Origin: Candidatus Woesearchaeota archaeon
GTDB lineage: Archaea > Nanobdellota > Nanobdellia > Woesearchaeales > DSVV01
Length of the DNA stretch: 20,976 nucleotides
Direction: 5' to 3'
Assembly (NCBI GenBank): GCA_016205905.1
Contig: JACQSP010000026.1
Location: 1 to 20,976, forward strand
Under the pieces are notes generated by a model. It had not been told where the DNA came from and made no database searches. It worked only from the letters and a program-made list of their open reading frames with translations. The translations under genes and the position numbers were made by a program. Positions 7,698 to 13,676 of the stretch are shown here, in pieces; position 1 is the stretch's first letter, and the number at the start of each line of letters is the position of its first letter.

Positions 7698-7866
7698 AGC
7701 GGGGTAGGGCAGTCTGGAGACATGTTAATGCGTTATTAATGTGCCAGAATGCCCGTTGAAGCTAAGCTAATAGCTGCGGAAGGCTCATACGGCGTAACTG
7801 CCTAAGACACCCAAATCAAACAATATTTGAGGGTTAAGGTCGGTGGTTCAAATCCACCCCCCGCTA
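7698..7866 (+). tRNA. Initiator tRNA-Met (CAT) with four introns
   Basis: The acceptor stem AGCGGGG (7698-7704) pairs with CCCCGCT (7859-7865), with A73 at 7866. Further exon parts are D-stem GGGC (7707-7710) with GCCC (7751-7754), and T-arm 7842-7858. A1-T72 and three G-C pairs at the base of the anticodon loop mark an initiator. The fold closes only if four segments are removed: 7720-7749 (D-loop), 7759-7781 (29/30), 7790-7808 (37/38) and 7815-7836 (43/44). Each has a BHB: 4-bp helices CTGG:CCAG, CCGT:GCGG (one G-U), CTCA:TAAG (one C-A mismatch) and ACCC:GGGT, with 3-nt bulges on opposite strands. Removal leaves 75 nt with anticodon stem TTGGG:CCCAA and loop CTCATAA. Introns of 30, 23, 19 and 22 nt make up 94 of 169 nt. 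Confidence 0.93.
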
Positions 7867-7880
7867 TTGAAACAATTAGC

Positions 7881-7916
7881 TATCCAAGAATCTTCTTTTC
7901 TTGGATAACTTTTTTA
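7881..7916 (+). terminator. Hairpin plus T-run after the initiator tRNA
   Basis: TATCCAAGA (7881-7889) pairs exactly with TCTTGGATA (7899-7907), followed by AC and a run of seven T. It lies 15 nt past the tRNA end and looks like an intrinsic terminator. Confidence 0.6.
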
Positions 7917-7992
7917 TTCGAATATTTCTATACTCTTTTCGGAAATTTTCACAAGACACAACTAAAATCTCCTTTTTTTCTCGACGACAAAT

Positions 7993-8040
7993 CACTGGAC
8001 AAAATAGCACTGGACAAGTAGGTGTGAAGTATATAAATAA
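7993..8040 (+). promoter_or_regulatory. Doubled CACTGGACAA operator and TATA box
   Basis: CACTGGACAA occurs at 7993-8002 and 8008-8017, followed by GGTGTGAAGTATATAAATAA (8021-8040). The TATA box is centred about 28 nt before the ATG at 8063. Almost the same 45-bp block, in the same order relative to transcription, precedes the XerA-like gene (20625-20670, minus strand), with 16 rather than 15 bp between box starts. The doubled box just upstream of TATA is where an activator or a TFB-recruiting factor would bind (inference). Confidence 0.7.
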
Positions 8041-8062
8041 AAGGGTTATTATAAAGTTTAAA

Positions 8063-8620
8063 ATGGACTTTAAAAAAATTAATATTAAACTATTAATTGA
8101 AGGGAAAAAAACATACCCTTCATGGAGTACAAAGGAAAGGCATAACTTATATGCTAAAGAAGAATATCCATACACCACAATATATTATTACACAAAAAGC
8201 AATAAAATTATTAGTAAAAGCTTCCCTTCAGATGTTATTCTAACTCCTAAATTACTTTACGTCTTTGGAATTTTGATTGGTGAATGCCCAACTTCTTTAG
8301 GAGATTCAAATTATAGGCGAGTTACCATCACTAATTCAAATCCAAAACTAATCCAAATTGTTCTAGAAGAATTAGAAAAAGCAAATTTATTAAAAATAAG
8401 TTATATTATAGACAAATCTATTCACTTATTACACTTTAAAAAAGATGATAACGTGGTTATTGACTATTGGGCAAAAGAATTAAATTTATCTACTGGCAAA
8501 TTCAAGTGTTTTAATGATAAATCCAAAACCACGGATTATGGTGTATGCCATGTTTATATTAGTAATGTATTACTTCGAAGGGTTATTGATTTAATCCAAG
8601 AATATATATTAAACTATTGA
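8063..8620 (+). CDS. LAGLIDADG-like (homing endonuclease fold) protein, 185 aa
   Basis: Reading from ATG 8063, the segment LLYVFGILIGECP followed by VTITNSNPKLIQIVLEELEK resembles the LAGLIDADG helix and its downstream SNPxLI-type strand and helix in archaeal homing endonucleases. DYGVCHVYISNVLLRRVIDLI near the C-terminus resembles the end of that fold. Only one motif is seen, so it would act as a dimer. The usual acidic residue near the motif end may be the Glu of IGECP, so catalysis is uncertain; it could be a maturase or a DNA-binding regulator (WhiA-type proteins share this fold). The start rests on the TATA box about 28 nt upstream; the frame opens earlier, at 7901, but that part overlaps the terminator and promoter. 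It lies between two multi-intron tRNA genes. Confidence 0.6.
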   Translation: MDFKKINIKLLIEGKKTYPSWSTKERHNLYAKEEYPYTTIYYYTKSNKIISKSFPSDVILTPKLLYVFGILIGECPTSLGDSNYRRVTITNSNPKLIQIVLEELEKANLLKISYIIDKSIHLLHFKKDDNVVIDYWAKELNLSTGKFKCFNDKSKTTDYGVCHVYISNVLLRRVIDLIQEYILNY

Positions 8621-8642
8621 AAACCCTACTTTTTCACCATAA

Positions 8643-8654
8643 CCTTTAAAAAAG
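8643..8654 (+). promoter_or_regulatory. TATA box of tRNA-Ser(GCT)
   Basis: CCTTTAAAAAAG is centred about 27 nt before the tRNA 5' end. Confidence 0.45.
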
Positions 8655-8675
8655 ACACAGTTTTCTTACTATATT

Positions 8676-8853
8676 GCCGCGGTGGCACAACCTGGTACTG
8701 CGCGAACATGATTTTTAAAAATAAAATTGTGGCGTAAGATTGCTATGTACTTTGTGTGCATTAGATCACTCCGCAAGTATCTCGTGACCTTCGGGTTTTG
8801 TGGGTTCAAATATCTGTGGAGAATGCCATGAGTTGAAAATCCCACCCGCGGCG
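8676..8853 (+). tRNA. tRNA-Ser(GCT) with three introns
   Basis: GCCGCGG (8676-8682) pairs with CCGCGGC (8846-8852), and G73 at 8853 fits serine. The gene folds only after removing 8706-8737 (29/30), 8746-8778 (37/38) and 8811-8839 (59/60, inside the T-loop). BHB helices are GCGC:GCGT (one G-U), TTGC:GCAA and TTCA:TGAA, each with 3-nt bulges. The first intron also has a 9-bp inner helix (8707-8715 with 8723-8731). The mature 84-nt product has anticodon stem CGAGA:TCTCG, loop TTGCTAA (anticodon GCT at 8742-8744), a class II variable arm (8785-8799, GACC:GGTT) and T-arm GTGGG/TTCAAAT/CCCAC. Introns total 94 nt of 178. A T-rich tract from 8854 probably ends transcription. Confidence 0.92.
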
Positions 8854-8879
8854 TTTTTTATTCTTTATTTTGTTCTTGG

Positions 8880-9030
8880 CATGTCCAACTCGTTCACTAA
8901 GATAAATTAGTAAGACGTTAGTCGTAGGTCGTTTGTCGTCAGCTGTTTTTTACGTTTTTTGTTTACGACTAACGACAAACAGTTTAATTAGTGAGACGTG
9001 GACTGCGTCCTTAGTACGAGTTTGGAACAG
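8880..9030 (+). repeat. Structured intergenic element, copy 3 of 3
   Basis: This fills most of the 296-nt gap between tRNA-Ser and the transglutaminase-like gene. ACGTGGACTGCGTCC (8996-9010) followed by TTAG is the conserved 3' hairpin. CGTTCACTAA (8891-8900) pairs with TTAGTGAGACG (8988-8998) with one bulged base, as in copy 1 but with changed bases on both strands. TCCAACTCGT (8884-8893) also matches ACGAGTTTGGA (9016-9026). The inner hairpin is here made of GTCGT units: 8922-8943 against 8964-8981. Confidence 0.65.
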
Positions 9031-9115
9031 AAAAAAGAGATAAAAAAAACATTAATCAGCCAAACAAATAATCTATTTGAGAACCTGTCTCAACCTAACC
9101 AAGAATAAACAGCAA

Positions 9116-9129
9116 TCTATTTAAATTAT
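9116..9129 (+). promoter_or_regulatory. TATA box of the transglutaminase-like gene
   Basis: TATTTAAATTATAA is centred about 28 nt before the ATG at 9150, fitting a leaderless message. Confidence 0.45.
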
Positions 9130-9149
9130 AACTGCGAGAACTTAAAGTT

Positions 9150-11285
9150 ATGAGAATTATTAAAGCTAAATTAGTTGTTTTATTGATTCAATTAACTATA
9201 TTATCATTAACTATATTATTGATTCTACCTTTAGTTTCAGCCAGCAAAACACCTTATGAAAGCTGGTCTTCTGTCAGTGATTCATTAATTCTTGATTTTA
9301 ATGTAAGCACCTTAATTAATGTTGATTTTAAATCAGATTCTTCACTTCTTAAGGCACTTAATCTTACCATTTCATTTTTCCCAAGGAATGATTACAGGCA
9401 GGATAATGTTGTATTCAAAGTAACACCTAATAATTATGAAAAAGGCAATGATTTAATTTTCAATTGGCAGAATCCAAAAGATAAATCTTATTTGGTTCAG
9501 ATTAATTCTAAAGTCAAAACAGTAAATTTTCCTAAAAAGGTCACTGGTAAAATTCCATTTCCTATAACTAATATTCCTGACGAATACAAGCTTTATCTTG
9601 AGGAAACAGAGTTAATGGATTATAGTGATGAGGCGATTATCGAATTAGCATCACAGTTAACAGAGGGCAAGGATGATCTTTACGAAGTCATATTTGATCT
9701 CGCAGTCTGGACACACCATAATATAAATTATTCGCTTGAAACATTGACTGCAGAGGCGTCACTGCCAGCATCATGGGTTATAAGAAATAGAAAAGGTGTT
9801 TGTGATGAGCTGACTAATATGTTTATATCTTTAGTCAGGGCAATAGGCGTTCCTGCAAAGTTTGTTGCTGGCATTTCTTATACTGAATCAGAACTTTTTC
9901 CAGAAAAATGGGGACCGCATGCATGGGCAGAGGTTTATTTGCCTGGCTATGGCTGGGTGCCTTTTGACGTTACATACGGGCAGTTTGGCGTAATAGATCC
10001 TACACATATAAAACTTAAGGAAAGCTACGATTCAGATAAAACATCGACGTCATTTGAATGGCTGGGGTATGAGACAGATGTTTCTTCTGCCGGCATAAAA
10101 ATGAGCACAGAAATTGCTGACTACGGAAAGAAGGTTCCAGACAGAGTCAAGCTTACTAATACTTTGCTTAAGGACAAGGTTGGTTTTGGCTCTTATAATT
10201 TACTGGAAACAAATATTAAGAATATGAACAATTATTATACCCCTCTTCAAATTAGTATTTCTAAAACCTTGGAATTAGACGGCATTGAGCCATTGGCAGT
10301 AATGGGCTCAACATCACAATATATTCTCTTAAAGCCACTTGAGGAAAAAAACATATTTTGGAAGCTGAAAGTCAGCGATAAGCTAACAAAAATGAACATT
10401 TATACTTTTCCCATAATTACTTATACTGATTTAAATGAAAGTGCTGGGTTAAATCTGGCGTCGCAGGATGGTGAGGTTGTTTTTTCATTGCAGGATATAC
10501 AAACACAGCTGGATTTTTTAGCCGGCAATGAAGAAGAGGCAAAGATTTACTCAAAGAAGGTTGATATATTATGCAGCCCTAAACAGCAAGGTTATTATAC
10601 CGACGAAGAAATTATAATAAACTGCGACCTGAAAAACAATGGGAATACAAATATTGACAGCTTAAACGTGTGCGCAAATGATGAATGTAAAAAAATAGAG
10701 CTGAAGATATCACAGCACCGCGAAGTATCTTTCATAAAAAAGAACATTAAAGAAGGGCAATATGAATTATTAGTCACTGCCAAGAATAAGGATATTTCTA
10801 AAACTTCAAAAGTAAATTTTATTGTACAGGAACGCCCAAAACTGAGGATAGATGAGCTTTCATACCCAACAGAAATAACTTTCAGCGAGCCCGTGAGCCT
10901 GAAATTTACAGTATTCAAAGATACAAATTCTGCTCCTAACAATGTTTCAGTAAAAATGTTTTATAATTTTGGCTCTGAAGTATGGGTTATTGATAAATTT
11001 TTAGAGAATAGGGAATTTGTAATTACTATCCCTCCTTATCAGCTTGCATCCCAAACAAATGGCTTCAAAATCACAGTAGAATATTACGATCAAAACAATA
11101 TTAAATATAATCTACAGAAAGAATTCACGATTACTGTTAAAGATTTAACATTAAAAGAAAAAATAATTTTATATTACAATCGAATTAATTCAGACCCGAA
11201 ACTAGCTGCAATAATTGCAGGCGCTATTGTTTTCTTGATACTTGTTGTTGTAATTGGTAGAATGTTTGGTAGGAAGAAAAGATAA
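9150..11285 (+). CDS. Exported transglutaminase-like protein with C-terminal anchor
   Basis: A signal peptide (about 1-31, ending LVSAS) precedes a beta-rich N-domain. A transglutaminase-like core follows (about 165-285) with the papain-type triad: C218 in RKGVCDE, H257 in WGPHAWAEVYLPGYGW and D273 in VPFDVTYG. Two or three Ig-like domains come next (about 330-660; one contains NNGNTNIDSLNVCANDEC), then a TM helix (LAAIIAGAIVFLILVVVIG) and a basic tail (RMFGRKKR). The enzyme would be tethered outside the cell. Members of this superfamily act as peptidases, amidases or cross-linkers, and the triad alone does not say which. It stands alone between the tRNA locus and the PIN-ATPase gene. Confidence 0.85.
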   Translation: MRIIKAKLVVLLIQLTILSLTILLILPLVSASKTPYESWSSVSDSLILDFNVSTLINVDFKSDSSLLKALNLTISFFPRNDYRQDNVVFKVTPNNYEKGNDLIFNWQNPKDKSYLVQINSKVKTVNFPKKVTGKIPFPITNIPDEYKLYLEETELMDYSDEAIIELASQLTEGKDDLYEVIFDLAVWTHHNINYSLETLTAEASLPASWVIRNRKGVCDELTNMFISLVRAIGVPAKFVAGISYTESELFPEKWGPHAWAEVYLPGYGWVPFDVTYGQFGVIDPTHIKLKESYDSDKTSTSFEWLGYETDVSSAGIKMSTEIADYGKKVPDRVKLTNTLLKDKVGFGSYNLLETNIKNMNNYYTPLQISISKTLELDGIEPLAVMGSTSQYILLKPLEEKNIFWKLKVSDKLTKMNIYTFPIITYTDLNESAGLNLASQDGEVVFSLQDIQTQLDFLAGNEEEAKIYSKKVDILCSPKQQGYYTDEEIIINCDLKNNGNTNIDSLNVCANDECKKIELKISQHREVSFIKKNIKEGQYELLVTAKNKDISKTSKVNFIVQERPKLRIDELSYPTEITFSEPVSLKFTVFKDTNSAPNNVSVKMFYNFGSEVWVIDKFLENREFVITIPPYQLASQTNGFKITVEYYDQNNIKYNLQKEFTITVKDLTLKEKIILYYNRINSDPKLAAIIAGAIVFLILVVVIGRMFGRKKR

Positions 11286-11370
11286 TATAATTAAAAACAG
11301 ATAATAATACTAAAAACAAATAATAATAATAAACCTCAAAAAACAAAAAAACCCTATTTGTAATCATTAA

Positions 11371-11380
11371 CTTTTTAAAC
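11371..11380 (+). promoter_or_regulatory. TATA box of the PIN-ATPase-KH gene
   Basis: CTTTTTAAAC is centred about 33 nt before the ATG at 11409. This favours that start over the in-frame ATG at 11424. Confidence 0.35.
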
Positions 11381-11408
11381 ACCATAATACTTTTTCCTAT
11401 TTTTACTA

Positions 11409-13391
11409 ATGACAGGTTATAATATGAAACGCATTCAAACAGAGAAAGAAAGAAAAGAAGATAATAAAGATAATATGAATAAAAACGATATGAATAAAGA
11501 TAACTATGAAAATAATGAAGAAGAGATAGAAAAGCTGGTTCCAGACAGCTCTGTCATTGTAGATGGCTTGCTCTCAAAAAAGATTGAAAAAAAAGAGATT
11601 TTACCAAGAGAAATAATTATACATGAAGCTTTGCTTCAGAAATTTGAAGAGCAGGCAGGCAAGAACAATGCTGTAGGTACTATTGGCATTGAAGAAATAG
11701 CTGAATTAAACAAACTTGGCAGAGAGTTGAATATTACTATTCGTTTCTCAGGTCAGAAATTAAGGCAGAATGAGCTTGAGCACTGTTCTTTAGATAATAT
11801 TAACATAATGATAAAAGAGCTTGCATATGCAGAAGATGCTACTTTGATGACTACAAAAGAAACTGTTGCAAAAAGCGCGCAAGCCAAGAATTTAAAATTA
11901 ATATTTATAGAGCCATTCACAAAAGGAAAAAAGATTAGGCTGGAAAAGTATTTTGATGATACTACCATGTCTGTGCATTTAAGGGAAGGTGTCTGCCCGA
12001 CTGCTAAAAAAGGAGTGCCTGGCAACTGGTCATTTGAAACTGTTGACCCAAAGTTGTTAACACAGAAGGATGTACAGTTAATTTCAAGAGAAATTATTGA
12101 GGAAGCAAACCTTAGAAAAGACGGGTTTATTGAGATTGAAAGGCCAGGAAGCACAATTATCCAGCTTGGCTTGTTCAGAATAGTTATTACAAAACCGCCG
12201 TTTTCAGACGGATGGGAGATAACTGCAGTAAGGCCAGTTGCGCATCTTAAGCTTGAGGATTATAAATTATCAGAACGGCTAATGGAAAGAATAACTAAAC
12301 AGGCAGAAGGAATTCTTATAGCTGGCGCACCAGGAATGGGCAAATCAACTTTTGCAGCTGCTTTGGCAGAATTTTATGCTTCGCAGAACAAGATAGTTAA
12401 AACAGTTGAAGCTCCGCGTGATTTAGTTCTCCCAGAAACAATAACACAATATGCAATATCTTATGGCAATTCACAGGAGATACATGATATTCTGCTGTTA
12501 TCAAGGCCTGACCATACATTCTTCGACGAGATGAGAAACACAGATGATTTCAGATTATTTGCAGACTTAAGACTAGCGGGCATTGGCTTTATTGGTGTTG
12601 TCCACGCGACAAATCCTATTGATGCAATACAGCGTTTTATAGGCAGGATAGAATTAGGTGTAATCCCACAAGTTGTTGACACTGTTATGTTTATCAAAAA
12701 CGGACAGATAAATAAAGTGCTCAGCCTGCAGATGGTAGTCAAGGTTCCTTCAGGAATGAATGAGGCTGACTTGGCAAGGCCAATTGTTGTCGTCAATGAT
12801 TTTGAGACTAAACGATTGGAATATGAAATATATAGTTATGGTGAGGAGACAGTTGTTATACCTGTAAGGGCAGATGCTAAACAGAGCCCGGTTAAAGATC
12901 TTGCAGCCAAGCATGTGTTATCTGTGCTGAAAAGGTTCACTCACAATGCCAAGGTTGAAATTCTTAGCGATAACAAGGCAATAGCTTATGTGCCAAACGA
13001 AGAGATTGCATACATTATCGGTAAACAAGGCAAAAATATTTCTGAGATAGAAAAACAAGCAGGAATTAGCATTGATGTCAAACCTTTAACTGCAGCAAAA
13101 CAGGCTGAAGAAAAGGAAAATCCTAATGGACAAAATCTCAATGAATCTGCTGGACAAGGGAAAGGACAGGCCATTGAATACAATGTAATGATCAACAGAA
13201 ATAGTATTGTATTTGATGTTGACCAAGAATATATAGGCAAGGACGTGAGTATTGTCGTGAACGGAAGCATGCTAATGATTGCAAAAGTGGGAAAAAAAGC
13301 AAGAGTCAAAGTAAGAAAAGATAACGCCATGGGAAAACTTATGGTAGATGCAGTAAATATGGGCGAAAAGATTGAGCTGAAGGTTGGGTAA
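11409..13391 (+). CDS. PIN domain - PilT/VirB11-type ATPase - KH protein
   Basis: Three modules are visible. A PIN nuclease-like domain (about 43-170) has acidic D46 (VPDSSVIVDG), E73 and D143 (YAEDATLMTT). A secretion-type ATPase (about 270-440) has Walker A GAPGMGKST (306-314) and a Walker B-like HTFFDEMRN (369-377). A KH RNA-binding domain (about 515-560) has YIIGKQGKNI. An extra beta-rich domain of about 80 residues ends the protein. This is the conserved archaeal family often labelled 'PINc/VapC family ATPase'; its role is not established, but KH plus PIN point to RNA handling. Residues 1-40 are Lys/Asn/Asp-rich with repeated NKDN units and look disordered. No toxin-antitoxin partner is adjacent. 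Confidence 0.88.
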   Translation: MTGYNMKRIQTEKERKEDNKDNMNKNDMNKDNYENNEEEIEKLVPDSSVIVDGLLSKKIEKKEILPREIIIHEALLQKFEEQAGKNNAVGTIGIEEIAELNKLGRELNITIRFSGQKLRQNELEHCSLDNINIMIKELAYAEDATLMTTKETVAKSAQAKNLKLIFIEPFTKGKKIRLEKYFDDTTMSVHLREGVCPTAKKGVPGNWSFETVDPKLLTQKDVQLISREIIEEANLRKDGFIEIERPGSTIIQLGLFRIVITKPPFSDGWEITAVRPVAHLKLEDYKLSERLMERITKQAEGILIAGAPGMGKSTFAAALAEFYASQNKIVKTVEAPRDLVLPETITQYAISYGNSQEIHDILLLSRPDHTFFDEMRNTDDFRLFADLRLAGIGFIGVVHATNPIDAIQRFIGRIELGVIPQVVDTVMFIKNGQINKVLSLQMVVKVPSGMNEADLARPIVVVNDFETKRLEYEIYSYGEETVVIPVRADAKQSPVKDLAAKHVLSVLKRFTHNAKVEILSDNKAIAYVPNEEIAYIIGKQGKNISEIEKQAGISIDVKPLTAAKQAEEKENPNGQNLNESAGQGKGQAIEYNVMINRNSIVFDVDQEYIGKDVSIVVNGSMLMIAKVGKKARVKVRKDNAMGKLMVDAVNMGEKIELKVG

Positions 13392-13411
13392 TCCCCTTTT
13401 TATAATTTTTT

Positions 13412-13618
13412 CTCAACATTAAGTCTCATCCAAAAATTCAACAGAGTATTCTTTCTATGCAAAAAACAATAATAATGGCCGGGCGAGCCGAGGCTGGTAA
13501 GCCGAGGCGAGTAGGATTTTACGCAGTAAAATCCGTCCGTGCCATTAATATTATTGTTTTTTGCTCATACTTTTATTAAAAAAGGAGAAACAATTTTTGG
13601 ATGAAGCCTCAACATTAA
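13412..13618. mobile_element. MITE-like nested palindrome with 11-bp direct repeats
   Basis: CTCAACATTAA is present in direct orientation at 13412-13422 and 13608-13618. Just inside are exact 13-bp inverted repeats, TCATCCAAAAATT (13426-13438) and its complement 13592-13604. A second pair follows inside: 13459-13479 (GCAAAAAACAATAATAATGGC) and 13541-13564, differing by a 3-nt insertion. The centre holds the GC-richer hairpin of the next entry. No ORF lies inside. The layout is that of a non-autonomous element with target-site duplication, though no transposase is in the window. It fills the gap between the PIN-ATPase gene and the seryl-tRNA synthetase promoter. Confidence 0.5.
13478..13543 (+). 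repeat. GGCGAGTAGG hairpin repeat, copy 1
   Basis: GGATTTTAC (13514-13522) pairs with GTAAAATCC (13526-13534) around GCA, preceded by GGCGAGTA and followed by GTCCGTGCC. Upstream, GGGCGAGCCGAGGCTGGTAAGC gives further short self-complementary units. A second copy in reverse orientation reaches the right edge of the window, with a different but still complementary stem. Confidence 0.65.
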
Positions 13619-13644
13619 TTGAATCTTATAAATCAACAGCAAAC

Positions 13645-13656
13645 CATATAAATAAG
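13645..13656 (+). promoter_or_regulatory. TATA box of serS
   Basis: CATATAAATAAG is centred about 27 nt before the ATG at 13677, fitting a leaderless message. Confidence 0.55.
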
Positions 13657-13676
13657 TTATACCATACCTTCTGTTT

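Noticed and set aside
7901..8062. N-terminal extension of the LAGLIDADG-like protein (54 codons)
   Set aside because: It overlaps the tRNA terminator hairpin and the promoter shared with the recombinase gene; the TATA box at 8030-8040 would lie inside it.
8785..8799. A fourth intron in the serine tRNA between the variable region and T-stem
   Set aside because: An alternative reading as tRNA-Asp would need it, but the serine reading explains the segment as a class II variable arm and fits G73 and the canonical 37/38 intron with fewer assumptions.
13120..13160. TGGACAAAAT ... CTGGACAAGG resembling the doubled CACTGGACAA operator
   Set aside because: It lies inside the PIN-ATPase-KH coding sequence, encoding Gly-Gln repeats, lacks the leading CAC and has no TATA box after it.
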